A DNA stretch of 64,000 nucleotides from Eutreptiella sp. 'Long Island Sound 2002' (GCA_964036045.1 OZ038381.1:136492306-136556305), one strand, 5' to 3'. Counted from the stretch's first letter, positions 34,444-45,342 are shown. The notes: a model not told the origin generated them from the sequence alone. Made by a program: numbers and translations.

Positions 34444-34701
34444 ATGCAACCTGAAAATTTTTGGCGCGTATGCAACTACATGGCCTCACCGAAGAGTACA
34501 GTATCAAGCTTCCAGAAGCTAGCAAAGGAGCTCCGCGCTGGGGAATTGTGGTTGTATCACTTTGGTCATCCCGACACGCCAGTTGAGCGCATCCACCCTT
34601 CAAGATGTATGCTATTGCCTTGTAAGCCCCCTGTCTTTCGTTGTAAGACATTGTAGTGCAACCCTGATTCAATGGGCCGCTGCGACAGGGAGCCTAGATG
34701 A
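34444..34701 (+). CDS. Small ORF continuing through TAG, unit A
   Basis: Encodes QPENFWRVCNYMASPKSTVS, SFQKLAKELRAGELWLYHFG and PVFRCKTL, then TAG (34654-34656), then CNPDSMGRCDREPR to TGA 34699-34701. The CAG at 34513 is TAG in unit B. Cys spacing across the 34654 TAG (C-x3-(TAG)-C-x6-C) hints at one domain. Function unknown; possibly a further exon of the preceding gene. Confidence 0.4.
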
Positions 34702-34712
34702 AGTGTAATAAC

Positions 34713-35279
34713 CTATTTTAGTGTAGCACCAAGCAATTTGAGTTTGCTGGGCTCTGCGGAGCCCAGGATCCCATGGGATGCAGCTTGACTGGATCTACAT
34801 AGACGCTGTGCTACCGGGCAGGGAGCTGAGGCTGCCATTGGCCCGGCCGCGAGACCACCACCGCCGCGCTTGAGGGGTCCCACGGCGGGGGGGCGTGCCC
34901 GGTGCGTGTCCTGGTGGTCCCCTTGGCGGGGGCGTTTGGCGTCCTTCTTGGGCCTGTCCCTGGGAGCGGTCTGGATAGGGGTGACGGCGGGCACCGAGGC
35001 GTCACAGACGTCGCTGGACCTCTCGATTGGGGAGCCATCGCGCCGCGTGCTGGCCAGGGTGACCGACCACTGGGGCAGCACTGTGCTGGTGTCCAGGTAC
35101 GTGCGGTCCGCGGCGGAGGTGAAGAGGGAGGCCCATACGGACTCGTCCACCGTGGCGATGCCGACACGGCGGCGGATCATCTGGGGCGTCAGGGTGATGG
35201 GCGTGAGGAGGAGATGGGTGAGATGCACACTGGCCGCCATCAGGTGCGTGTCCCCGATGGACTCCAGGTCCCGGAGCAT
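34713..35279 (-). pseudogene. Retroelement ORF1-like segment, inverted in unit A
   Basis: Minus frame MLRDLESIGDTHLMAASVHL, TLTPQMIRRRVGIATVDESV and STVLPQWSVTL, then a basic RPKKDAKRPRQGDHQDTHRA linker. The + strand equivalent at 49177 in unit B lies directly upstream of the finger and endonuclease, so the unit B order is original and unit A carries an inversion. Probably the nucleic-acid-binding first protein or N-terminal domain of the element. The CAG for Gln at 35070-35072 is TAG in unit B. Confidence 0.5.
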
Positions 35280-35541
35280 GATGTGGCGTCGGCCTGGGGG
35301 GTGGGGGCGGGACGCGTCTGCATGGGTAGCGGTGGTGGCGGGAAGCTGGGCGTCCTGGAGGCTCGGGGTGACGAGGCGGGGCCCGGGCAGGGGTTGTCTA
35401 GGGGGGGGGGGGGGGCTTGGACACCATCACGCAACGTTGCACCAATCAACATTAGTGAAGTTGCGGAACGCTCCCCTGCCAGCCCTAGGTGGAGCCCGCG
35501 GCGCAGACACGGCCCCCTTCGATGGCACCGTGCGCCGCTGA

Positions 35542-37131
35542 TTGCCCCTCCCCCGTATTCTCCCGCGCACCATCACCCCCTTCGCCCCTCTCCTCCGTGT
35601 GGCTCAGTCCATCGCTGAGACCCACACCCTCCGTCATGCGGTTGACCACATCCCCAGCCAGATGCACGCTTTCCTGCCCTTCCTCCCTCTAGAACAGACA
35701 GAGCGCCCGTCTCAGACAGGACTATGGATGGCTTGCTGGGCCTGCGGCGCCCTCTTTGCACTCCACACGCGCTGCCAACCCCCCCAATGCCCACACTGCT
35801 CCACCCAGGGTGGCCTAGCCCTCCTATGCCCCCCCCCCCCCTTGCACCCTCCCCCGAAGCCCAGCTCCGTGTTCAGGCGCGCGCGCACCTCCCTCCTGCG
35901 GCTTGGCGGCCGCTTTTGTTATTCCCCACCTCCTTATGGCACATGGTTGCCTCCAGCACCATCCATTGGCTGTCTGGCACACGCGAGCACATGCTCCGCC
36001 ACCACGATGTTGCACTCGTGACCCCCCCTTTCTTCAACCCCCAGGGTGACATGCTATGGTTCTGGGACGCGGTGCGGCAACTGCCGCCGGCGCCTACCGG
36101 CATTCTGTGCTACACGCGCCGGGGACATGAGTGGTTCCTGGACTGCAACCTCCCCCCCCCCTGTCGTGTTCGTCATGACCCCCCACTGCCCCCTATGCGG
36201 GTGACCAGAGCGCCCGGCAGCTGTCGTCCATGGCCCCTCTGGCCACTCCCACTACCCTGGGTTCTTCTGCACCTCTCCCCGACGCCTCAGTGCCACCTGC
36301 CGTACGGAACTAGCGGACCGGTCCTCCTCCGATGTGACCGGGGTCCTGGTCCCGAACACGATCCCGGTCTCCCTCAACACCGGTGAGCGTAGCTGCTTCT
36401 CGTCGGGAGTGGTTCCAGTTGCCCCCCCTCCCCACACGGCAATTGCACGTTGGTTCCTTGACCCGCCCAACCCACCACCTTTCCCCACCATCTTGTATTG
36501 CAACAACCTCGGTGGTATAGAAACCAAAAGCGAGGACCTTGAGAACCACCTCCTGTCAATGGACATAGGCTACGGCCTATATCAGGAGACCTGGTCGGTT
36601 CGCAGCCTACGCCACAGCATCCCTAGGCGTTATGGCTATGTCATGAGCCGCACGCAAGGGGCGGGTACAGGGTTCCTGATACTTTGGGCTTAGGCTTTAG
36701 TTAAGGGACCCTCCACCCCCCACGTAGCCATGGACTGCACTGACTGGTTTGCAGTGGTGATTGAGACCACCCGGTATGGTGCTCTCCTCCTGATCTCCAT
36801 ACACCTCCGGCCCCACTACAGCTTCGCTGAGAAGAAGGGCGTGCTCCAGGCGATTAAGCAGCTCGTCGCCCTGTTGCGCCCCCAGGCCACCATCATGGGT
36901 GGAGATTTCAATTGTGAGGCGTTCGGAGACACCTCCCCGCTGTACTACGCGCTGCGCAGCGCGACACTTTTTCAAGAATTTCACTTGGCACACCACCGGG
37001 CACCTTCACCAACTGGACGGTGGTCGATGGGGTGCAACGATGCACAGGCATTGACCACATCCTCACCTCGCCAAACGTTCCCCCCCTCCACTCCACCCTC
37101 CTCCCCTCTCACAGCACCCACATGGGCCTAG
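35542..37131 (+). pseudogene. Retroelement Cys/His finger and APE endonuclease, unit A
   Basis: A finger segment (MACWACGALFALHTRC, then QCPHC) near 35722-35795 is followed, after a frame change at the C run 35827-35841, by MLWFWDAVRQL and CYTRRGHEWFLDC. The endonuclease starts near 36490 (ILYCNNLGGIETK), has YQET (catalytic Glu) near 36577, reads FLILWA, TAG (36691-36693), ALVKGP, then LLLISIHLRPHYS and IMGGDFN (catalytic Asp/Asn) near 36890. In unit A a base is missing near 36993 (CACACCACCGGG), which shifts the frame before IDHIL. The in-frame TAG lies within the conserved fold and is shared with unit B. Without it the domain would be cut in two. Confidence 0.75.
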
Positions 37132-37874
37132 TCACCACCATCGACACTCATGATCCAGCCGCACAACCGTTCCACTGGAAGCGCTTCAAATGGCGCTTAC
37201 TAGAACCCGCCCGCGCCACACAGCTCTCGGGCCTGATAGACGCGGTGTGGGCCTGGGTCACCCTTTACCCCGCCCCCCCAAGACCATTATGTCCGCGCTA
37301 TGTGGCACTATGCGTCATCCATTGTGCCCCGACCCCCCTCGGCAGCCACAGTCATGAAACGCCTGCGCGCCCTGACGCCCCCCCTATCCCGGACTCGCCT
37401 ACAGGAGCTGTCCCGAGTGCTTCGCGAGACGGTTGCGGAGCGGGGGCGTGAGCGCCTAGCGGTCACCTTAGCCAAAGTGGTCGTCACCGGCACCACCTGA
37501 AGCGCCTTGCCTCTGCCTGCTCAACCCCTCAAACCCCTATCTCGCATAGCCCCCAACCCCCGCACCACCCTCTCCACCCCAGACGCCCTCAAGGCAGAGA
37601 TTGACAATCAGGCTGCAATGAACGTCCAGCACCGCCATCTGGTGCTGGACGATCACTGGCTCCATGCGCACACCGACGGACAGTGTTGGGAAGCGTTTTT
37701 CAACCCGGTCCTTGACCTACAAGTACGGGTATTACTGCAGTTCCTCCGGCTGGGGCTCCGGCCTCAAGTCCCTAAGGACAGGACAGCCTACTGCAACCGT
37801 CTCTCGTCTGACCCCGTGCTTTCAGATCACCTCATGCAACCCTCCATATCCCGCCCCGGCTCCTGGGCACGGCC

Positions 37875-39689
37875 GTGGACAACATCCCTCGTTGGCTCCT
37901 CCCACCGGGGGGATTCGGGCTCAGTGCGGGCGTGCTGGCCTCGCGCAGGCAAGCCTGGCTCGGCATCCCCTCCCTCTCCACCATGCCAGTGCAGTATGGC
38001 ATCTACAAGGGCAAAACCCCCAACGATAAAAAGAAACCCCCCAATCTGATGACGTCCTACCGGCCGGTAGTGGCCGAAAGCCCGGTCACAGGCGCCGAGG
38101 CGCAGGCGGCCAAGTCCAAATTGGACCGCACGCTTGAAGCATCCGCTTTGTACCCCCCCAACTATTTCGCGTACCGGGATGAACTAAGAGCGGCCGAGTT
38201 AGCACTAGTCAGTCGCGCCGCCTGCACCTCCTCCTTGGAAGTCTACGGGTCCGTGGCACGCTGTGGGTGGGATGAGTCCGACGCATACCTGCGGAAGCAG
38301 CGTGACCATGTACAGCCCCTGTGCCCTAGGCTCAGCCCAGCATGGAACTACGGGGAATGGGCAGCGGGATTCTACTCCCAGCTCTGCATCAGGGTGGTGT
38401 CGGCAGACGGCCTCACGCCAAGCTACACCCCCCAGGAGGGATACTCCCAAGGCAACCCCTTCTCAGCCAACGGGTATCAAGGCGCGTCCGTCCTCGCCTC
38501 CTCTTCCCTCCCCTTCCCAAAGCACATACGCATCCCCCCCTGGCCATGCCCCACAGCCCTGCCTATCCATAGAGTTTGCTACAGCGATGACTGCGCCTTC
38601 TTTGAACCCACCATAGCGCGGGTATCCATCATCGCGGGAGAGTGTGTACGCGCGACGCTCCACACCAACGGGGTGCCCAACATGGACAAGTTGGAGTTTA
38701 GCTACCACACACTCGATGCCGGGGGCCTCCCACCACCGGCTATAGTGGAAGTGCCCAGGTTCAAAACACGCACCCTCCCTGCCCCACCCCTCATCGTTGG
38801 CATACCCATATTCCACACCCTCAAACCTGCGGACAAGCTCAGCGACCTGCTGCGCACGTTCCGGTCAGTGTATCACTCCACCCGTGACAAACCCATGTCC
38901 CCCCTGTTGATGGTACGGTCCTTTGTAGCGTTTGCCCTGTCCCGCTGGGGCTTTGTGTTTTGTGGCGTGCTGGCCCCTCCGGACTGGCACCATGACCTGC
39001 GGGTATACGCCCACAAGGCATACCGGGCGGCCTTCGCCCTCCCACCGTGGACGTGCAACGCGTTCCTGCATCTCCCGCTGCACGCTGGCGGCGTCAGATG
39101 CCCCTCCCTTCCCCTACGCAACCTCAGCCTTCTGGCGATGACCTACCTGCATGCGTCGGTCAGCCGCAACCCCCTGTCACGTGCATCGGCGGTGTACCTC
39201 CTGGACACTATGGCCCCTTTTTCGGAGGGCATGGCCTTGCGCACGGCCGTAGCCACCCTGCGCACGCGCGTCCACACCCACCCTTTCCCCCACCTACGTG
39301 ACATGCGCGTGCATGCGCACGTTGCCTCCGACCACCCCTTGCCTGACGTCCTGTGGGTTGTGACGGACGGTGCCCTGGCCGGGCATCGAGGTGGCGGTGG
39401 AATTGTCTTCTACAGTCCCCTGCTCGGAGTCCTCCGGTCGTATAGATTTGGCGTATCAGGGGTCGTTGCCACGTCCGCAGATGCGGAATGGCTGGCCAAG
39501 CTGGTCGCCCGATCCCTTCTCAAGGGCTGGGACGGCCAAGCCAGCTTCCTTGCGGATGCCACCGCATCCATGCACTGCGGATACACCAAGCCCCCCCCCC
39601 CCCCCTGCCTCCATCCTCAACCACCTCTTCAGACAGTTGGTCTCCACCTCGGTGGGGGCCCGAGAGTTTTGGGTGTGAGAGCAACATGA
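37875..39689 (+). CDS. Reverse transcriptase - RNase H of non-LTR element, unit A
   Basis: Open frame of 604 codons. RT motifs are visible in order: SYRPVV (about residue 61), motif A GWDESDAYLR (131), motif B EGYSQGNPFSANGYQ (188) and motif C CYSDD (235) with the catalytic Asp pair. RNase H follows: TDGALAGHRGGGG (about 498, first Asp), ADAEWLAKL (536, Glu) and LADATASMHCG (559, Asp). A 14-base C run at 39591-39604 then shifts the frame, so the last RNase H residues are read in another frame. The start given is only where the frame opens; the protein continues upstream from the endonuclease (37300-37860) in other frames. Absent from unit B. Confidence 0.85.
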   Translation: MDNIPRWLLPPGGFGLSAGVLASRRQAWLGIPSLSTMPVQYGIYKGKTPNDKKKPPNLMTSYRPVVAESPVTGAEAQAAKSKLDRTLEASALYPPNYFAYRDELRAAELALVSRAACTSSLEVYGSVARCGWDESDAYLRKQRDHVQPLCPRLSPAWNYGEWAAGFYSQLCIRVVSADGLTPSYTPQEGYSQGNPFSANGYQGASVLASSSLPFPKHIRIPPWPCPTALPIHRVCYSDDCAFFEPTIARVSIIAGECVRATLHTNGVPNMDKLEFSYHTLDAGGLPPPAIVEVPRFKTRTLPAPPLIVGIPIFHTLKPADKLSDLLRTFRSVYHSTRDKPMSPLLMVRSFVAFALSRWGFVFCGVLAPPDWHHDLRVYAHKAYRAAFALPPWTCNAFLHLPLHAGGVRCPSLPLRNLSLLAMTYLHASVSRNPLSRASAVYLLDTMAPFSEGMALRTAVATLRTRVHTHPFPHLRDMRVHAHVASDHPLPDVLWVVTDGALAGHRGGGGIVFYSPLLGVLRSYRFGVSGVVATSADAEWLAKLVARSLLKGWDGQASFLADATASMHCGYTKPPPPPCLHPQPPLQTVGLHLGGGPRVLGVRAT

Positions 39690-39699
39690 CACAACACAC

Positions 39700-40850
39700 A
39701 CACACACACACGATGGCGATGCTCCAGCGGGAAGCTCACCTGCTGGCCGCACATGGCGCCTCCCGAGCACTACCCTTCACTGCCCCACTACTTCCTCTAT
39801 TGCGCGGGGCCGCGATAGCCACCAGCGAGGGGCGACTCCTCCTCAATGCTCCACACAGTGTAGCTCGCCTACACGACCAGACCCTCATCCGAGAAGCGGC
39901 GCCCTTAGCAGCGTGGGATACTGCTGTCTGGAACGCCACAGCATTCTCGACCCTCCTCCTGAACCCCACCCTCCCCAGGGCACCCCTAGTGCTCGCCTTG
40001 CGCTTGCGGGCGCTATCGTTTCGCCCCCCCCCCCCCCACCTCCGTGCATTACTACACATGCGATTAGTGCGACGCACACGTGGACCACCCCTGGTCCCAC
40101 GTGGCCCGCTCCTGCCCAACGTTTCTCGTGCGCAGCCAGTGGGCATTTGTGCGCCTCCTCACCACAGTGCCCAAGATGGCAGGGTCATACATGCCTCACG
40201 GCACGACCGTCGTGCAACCCGCCAGCAACACCTCCATCACAGTGGCGCTTGAAACGGATCTACACACGCCATCCCCCCTCCCGCCCCACAGGTGGACCGT
40301 CTTTTCCCCCTCTGGCCTAGGCAGGTCCGCACACCCCTCCTCGGCAGTTCAGGACGGCACAAGCGACCGTGTTCGTGTAGTCCTGGAGGCGATGGCTGAC
40401 GGCTCCCCCTCACTCACGGACCTACCGATGGTCTTAGATACCCTGGAGTGGCCCACTCGGCCCAACTCAGCCCTCAATCCACATGTGTCGGAGCTCTGTG
40501 CCCATGTCCTACCACTGTCGGTGGCGTTCCTCGCCCGATGGACCACGTGCCACCTACAACACTGGCGAATGCTGGCGGGGGGTCCACTGCCCATGCGAAT
40601 GCCCCCCCCCCCCCACTGCGCGGTGGGCCCCCACAGTGACATTTCTGGTCCACCCCAATCTGCAAGACCCGTCCATTGCGCACCTTGTGCAGGTTCACCC
40701 AGGGCCCCTAGTGATCCTCACCATTGCATCCGCCTTACAACCCTTGCTCCTCATGCCACCTGAACCCATGAACACTCTGGCCATCCGGCATCACGTGCTC
40801 CTATGGGACGCGGCTGTGGTTCACACGCTACCGACTCAAGAACGCTTCCA
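39700..40850 (+). pseudogene. Retroelement C-terminal region, frame-broken
   Basis: After RNase H the frames read MLQREAHLLAAHGASRALPF, then LPRAPLVLALRLRALSF to a C run at 40026-40037, then WSHVARSCPTF..SQWAFVRLL in a third frame and EMADGSPSLTDLP to a C run at 40602-40613. This is the usual place for a C-terminal zinc finger in such elements. Only Cys/His remnants are visible. Confidence 0.4.
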
Positions 40851-41084
40851 GTAAAGAATCTGGACCCGCTTTCTGTACCTTGCATGTCCCGTGCCCCGTG
40901 CCCCATGCACCTTGCCAGCACAAGCACGTCCGCACTAGGAGGTGTATACCCCGCATTTGCACCGCATGGTTCGAGGGTGAGTGCGGTGCGCCCGAGCCTA
41001 ACTTCCCCAAAGCGAGGCACTCCGTGGGCCCCTAAGGCCCTCTTCGGATCGGGAAGACAAGCCCAAAGCCCAAAGCCCCAGACA

Positions 41085-41700
41085 CCCCCTAGTTCACCAT
41101 TTTCTTCGTGCTGCGCTCTGTAGGGCCTAGATCCATCACATTGACCAATTTCAGCCGTCATATTACCAATTGCAGATTACTAGGCTCTGCAGCGCCCAAG
41201 ATCCCATGGGATGCAAATTCATTGGATCTATAGAGACGCTCTGCCTTTTCGAAGTTTTGCTACTCACTAATGTTGACTAGTGCAACCTTGCCTAATGATG
41301 TCCAATGACCCCCCCCCCCCCTAGACACCCCCTAATTCTCCGTTTTGTGCATGCTGGGCTCTACAGAGCCCAGATCAAGTAAATTGACCAATTTCAGCTG
41401 TCGTATTACCAATCTGAGAGTATTGGCTCTGCAGAGCCCAGTATCCCATGGGATGCCAATTGACTTGATCTGCAAAGACACTGTGCCTGTTGAAACTTCC
41501 GCAATTTCACTGCTTTTGACTGGCTGCAGCCTTGCATGATGATGTCCGAGGACACCCCCCCCCCCAGACACCCCCCAATTCACCATTCTTTTCATGATGG
41601 GCTGTGCAAGGCCAAATCAAGCACATGGACCAATTTCAGCCGTCATATTACCAATTTGAGAATACTAGGCTCTGCAGAGCCCAGGATCTCCAGGAATGCA
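41085..41700. repeat. 2.5 tandem copies of a ~243-bp repeat
   Basis: ATTACCAAT occurs at 41163, 41406 and 41648. Each unit has a palindrome, ATCCCATGGGATGC, TTGGATCTATAGAGACGCT, TTGACTGGTGCAACCTTGC-like and a poly-C, AGACACCCCC end. Single copies or halves lie at 34740-34808 and 48905-49062, at the 5' border of the retroelement, and a short one near 27500. Confidence 0.85.
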
Positions 41701-41768
41701 TAGCTACGTTGTGCCAGATCACTGTTACTTAGTGGATCGCTGGATCTCGTTGCAACTTGCTCTCCTCT

Positions 41769-43054
41769 ATGGCTCCTCCGCGAACATGCACTAAGACTGA
41801 AGCGGCTCGCATCCCGAAGAAGTTTAGTCACCGTCTGGCAACTTTGGGTGCATGGCAAGGGAGCTGGGAGTACAGTTAATCCACGCCGTGGCCACCACTC
41901 CAGGCGCTGTTCAAGGCAGCTTGTGGCTCAGCGATCGAGAAGATGTCGAAGCACATCGCAGACTGCTTGTGAGACCAGTGTTGAACGCAGCTGTTGAGGT
42001 GTATGGTGGCGAGGTGGCAAAGGTCAATGTCGTCAAGAGCTCGAAATGTGGAGAATTTTGGGCGTACGATGGATCGGTGGCCGCAGGACCCAATGAGATC
42101 AAAATGCTGAGGTACAATCTCGTCATCGCCGAACACTCTGGGGATTCGTTCGTTGTGGAACAACGCTTACGTTCGCAATTGGAAGATTTATACCCAACAG
42201 CTTTGCGCATGGCTGTCTACCATCTGGGACGCAAAGAAGACCCGTATTTGTTCGAGCAGTCAACTCTGTTGCCTGTGAAGACCCATGGTGTGGGCCCTGC
42301 CGTGCCGAACTTCCTCACGCAAAAGTTGTTCACTGAAGGTCTGTGTCTCGGTTCGGCTATCCTGTGGTGGTTGGTGAATCAGCTGGAGGACCCCAACAAC
42401 GACACGGATGAAAGTCACACGGATATTGATGCATCGCGCTGCCTGTGGGCACTGTACTACGGCCGCCGCCCCAACTTGATTAGTGTGGGCTGTATTGACT
42501 TGCCTGTCCCGTTGAATTGCGCAAGGGGTGTAATATCTGATGGTCCCTACAATGCACCTGATGTGGTGAACCTGCTGAAGACAAACGTCCGGAAAGGGGA
42601 CACGGAGGAGGATGTTGAGTGGCGGAGTGTCATGCACTGGGCAAGCACGGGCCAGCCGCTGTTCCAGCGGCAGGAGTCCCCTTACCAGGCAGCTGACGCG
42701 GACAGTAGTGAGGAAGAAGTCCAGGAGGTGCCGGATCCGCAAACTCCCAAACCGAAGGGGGAAACCGATAAACAACGGCAGATGGAGTAGGAGAAAGCTG
42801 AGCGCGAGTTGCGGAAGCAAGCGGAGGCGCGGGAGCGGCAACGTAAAAAGGAAAGGAAGGAGAAGGAGAAGAAGGCCAAAGAGGACGAGCGAGCATATCG
42901 CAAGCGGAAAGAAGAAGAGGATAAATTGGCACCGGCATCCGATGTGGCGTTGCCATCGCAGAAAAAAAGGGCAGCCCAGGGCCTCCAGGCTACTCTGCAA
43001 CGTGCTGTCCGGGTTGGCTTATGCAAGAGCAACGGCAACAGCAACGGCACGTGA
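41769..43054 (+). CDS. Unknown protein with acidic linker and Lys/Glu-rich helix, unit A
   Basis: A likely start is ATG 41769: MAPPRTCTKTEAARIPKKFS, then AWQGSWEYS, TAA (41877-41879; CAA in unit B), STPWPPLQ. A frame change or small intron near 41900 leads to GSLWLSDREDVEAHRRLLV, GEVAKVNVVKSSKCGEFWAY, YPTALRMAVYHLGRKEDPYL and LWWLVNQLEDPNNDTDESHT. An acidic DADSSEEEVQEVPDPQTP linker is followed by KQRQME, TAG (42788-42790), EKAERELRKQAEARERQRKK and more charged helix to TGA 43052-43054. The TAG sits within one continuous charged helix and is present in both units. I do not recognise the family; the helix suggests a structural or nucleic-acid-associated protein. Confidence 0.5.
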
Positions 43055-43245
43055 CTTGAGGCCCCACATAACCCCCCCCAAAAAAATAGGCACCGGCTCT
43101 TATTTTTGGCCCAGTTGGTGGCGGTAGCAGGCGGGGTTCTTATTTTTGGGGGCGGTTCCTATTGCGTTTGACACCTCTTCCTGCCTTCAAAAAAAAGATT
43201 TCAACTTCCTATTCAAGCATAATTATGCTAATATTTTTACCACAG

Positions 43246-43754
43246 AGGTGGAGCCTAAGCTGAAAGGCAAAGGGTTGTCAATCAGAGGCAGACGGGTGTT
43301 GGTGACACGCATTGTCGCCAAGGCTCACAGCTTAACCATCAGTGCTAGCAATGCCAAACGACATGAGGTCTTCAAAAAGATGGGCTATCTCCCTGCTAAC
43401 CCATCTGACATCAAGGTGCGGGTTCTGCCCTCTTACACCTTTGTACCAATGTCTGAGGTTGAGCTCGATGTTCAGCTAATGGTAGCTGCAAGGGCTCAAG
43501 CAGGGCCTAAACCTGATCCTGTCTGCAACCTGCCAGCGGCAAAGCGCCAAGCTACCATCACTTCCTGTTTCCGCAAGTACGTGATGCACAAAAAAAATCT
43601 TCGGTGTTCCCCGCTTTTCTCTTGCTTGTGTCCAAGGTGGTTCTTATTTTTGGCCCGCGCGGTGGAAAGACCCAGGTGGTTCTTTTTTTTGAGGCGGTTA
43701 TTAGTTCGGGGAATGTTCTCATTTTTTGGGCGGGGGTTTACCGTTGGATCATGA
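43246..43754 (+). CDS. Unknown basic protein with PIP-like end, unit A (stop lost)
   Basis: After a TTTTTACCACAG acceptor the frame encodes EVEPKLKGKGLSIRGRRVLV, KAHSLTISASNAKRHEVFKK, GYLPANPSDIKVRVLPSYTF, then AAKRQATITSCFRK. In unit A the codon after this is TAC (43578-43580), so the frame runs on into repetitive TTCTTATTTTTGG sequence to 43754. In unit B it is TAA. QATITSCF resembles a PCNA-interacting box (Q-x-x-I-x-x-aromatic-aromatic) with the first aromatic replaced by Cys. No other domain recognised. Confidence 0.4.
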
Positions 43755-45342
43755 CTGTCGCTGGACCATATCGGACATACGACCACTGGCACAAACTGTG
43801 TGACTGTGCTGGAGTTGTGAGGGCTTGATGTGACTGCGCCTTTCCCATGCAGTCCCAAACACCTGTTCTATCCAGGGGACAGTGAATGATGTGCCCTGTT
43901 TGTCTCTGTACGTGTTTGTGACTGAATTTTAATGTCATTTTTTCAGTTTGCATTGAGCTAGGCTCTGCAGAGCCCAGCTTTCCCGATATTATTGATTTGC
44001 CCCCGAATATGGCGATTTTTGTACTGCTTGCCCCTGCAGAGCCCGGCATACTATCTTAGTCAAATTGGCAGGGTGTGCAAAGGGTTACGGTGTTGTCCTC
44101 ATCTCAACAGCGTACAACGGTCCCTGTGAGTTTGGTTGTAAGAACGCAACATTCTGCTTTAGCATTTCTTTTGGTACGTCCCTCGTTGACACAGTGTATG
44201 AGCCGTCAAGTTTGATCGCGATTTTGGTGAATATACGGTGCCAAGTTTGTGTCTATGAACCCCAGATGCTTTGTTTATGTGCTATTTTTTCAACAACCCA
44301 TGCACTACAAACCCCAGATGCAATATGTACCCTCGATTGAGTGCTGACGTGGTTTGTTACCTGTTCCTGGGCCCTGCACAGCTCAAGCAAGTGTGTCTGT
44401 CATTTTGAGTTTAACAGGTATGCCCAGCGTCCAATGTCCAATGTGTATACTGGTCATAGGTTTGCCACTATTCACTGGGCGACGTTACATTTGGCGCTGT
44501 CATGTATGCCCCAATTTCATTGATCTGTCTGGCCAGTTTTTTTCATTTCTCCGGCGGTTGACAGTGCGTATTTTGGGCACTGCTTTGCCACTACCCGCTG
44601 TGCGATGATACATTTTTTGGTGCCATTTGCGACTGGTTTTCGTTGGTGTCGACCAGACTGTCATCATATTTCCTCATTCGCTCGGGATTTAGAAGGGGGA
44701 ACGGGCTTTGCATGTCCAGGTGTTAGTAGGTGCTTATGAACCACATCTGGGGACACATCAGTCTGTAGTCAGTACAGCACTAATTCTAGAGTTCTGACGG
44801 ACCTCCTACGGCGCATGTAAAGGTTTTTACAATTTCTGTGCTTTGTTTTCTGTGTGTTTACGCTTCATACTCATCGACTAGTATGTATGCAGCTTCCATG
44901 CCTTGTCTATGACTAGTGCTGTGGTGGTCTTTGGCATACATGGGGACTGCAATTTCCGGGGGGGGGGGGGGGGCAGGACCATACACCGCGCCGCTTATGG
45001 TATCCATTACCACACCTGTGGTCCGGCGTGTTTATCATTATCGTAATTCCTGGGGGCTTTCTGTTGTTTCTATTGATCTGGGTTCTGCCAAGCCCAACCG
45101 GTAGGAATTCCATACTTTAGGCCCTGTTACTACTTGTTTGTTTGTACATTGGTGTGCAACCCTGTATTATTACCCCTGTTTATAGTAAATTTACTGGTTC
45201 TGGGCTTTGCAGAGCCTAGCCCGTCGAAAATGCTTGTTTGCACCCTCCTTTCACACAAGTGTTGTTATTTGTTGTTCTAGGGTACACCTTCTTCACAAAG
45301 GTCGATGTATGGTCATCATTGCCGTCACAATTCTACGATTGC
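43755..45342. other. Spacer of unit A with palindromes; one conserved ORF
   Basis: Palindromes at 43958, 44026, 45081 and 45199. An open frame at 44065-44340 (92 codons, to TGA) is nearly identical in unit B (54129-54404), but the copies hardly differ there at all, so this is weak evidence. A long G run is at 44959-44972. Confidence 0.4.

Larger units (their letters stand above)
34809..41060 (+). mobile_element. APE-RT-RNase H non-LTR retrotransposon, unit A copy
   Basis: Contains, in order, an ORF1-like segment (inverted here), a Cys/His finger, an APE-type endonuclease, a reverse transcriptase and an RNase H, as in the I/L1-like clades of non-LTR elements. No long terminal repeats or tyrosine recombinase were seen. 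The 5' side and the 3' side are bordered by copies of a ~243-bp repeat (34740-34808 and 41085-41700). Frames are broken at C runs (35827, 36161, 39591, 40027) and by a TGA at 37498, so this copy is probably dead unless those are assembly errors. Confidence 0.85.
31189..45342 (+). repeat. Tandem duplication, unit A (14,154 bp)
   Basis: Begins at CGGAACCGCGCGCGAAG inside a 20-base tandem repeat (AATGCGAAGCGGAACCGCGC) and ends at CTACGATTGC. The next base starts unit B. Unit A holds the full-length retroelement interior that unit B lacks, and an inverted segment at 34809-35475. Sampled stretches differ from unit B by a few percent. Confidence 0.95.

Noticed and set aside
34870-35618. Plus-strand frames of 223 and 238 codons in unit A
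   Set aside because: They are the reverse strand of the inverted ORF1-like segment; the minus frame is the one kept in unit B and shows synonymous change.
35542-40850. LTR retrotransposon
   Set aside because: No protease, integrase or long terminal repeats; an APE endonuclease upstream of RT defines a non-LTR element.
42260-43000. 246-codon minus frame opposite the charged-helix gene
   Set aside because: Mirror of a Lys/Glu-rich gene; Leu/Pro/Phe-rich and broken differently in unit B.
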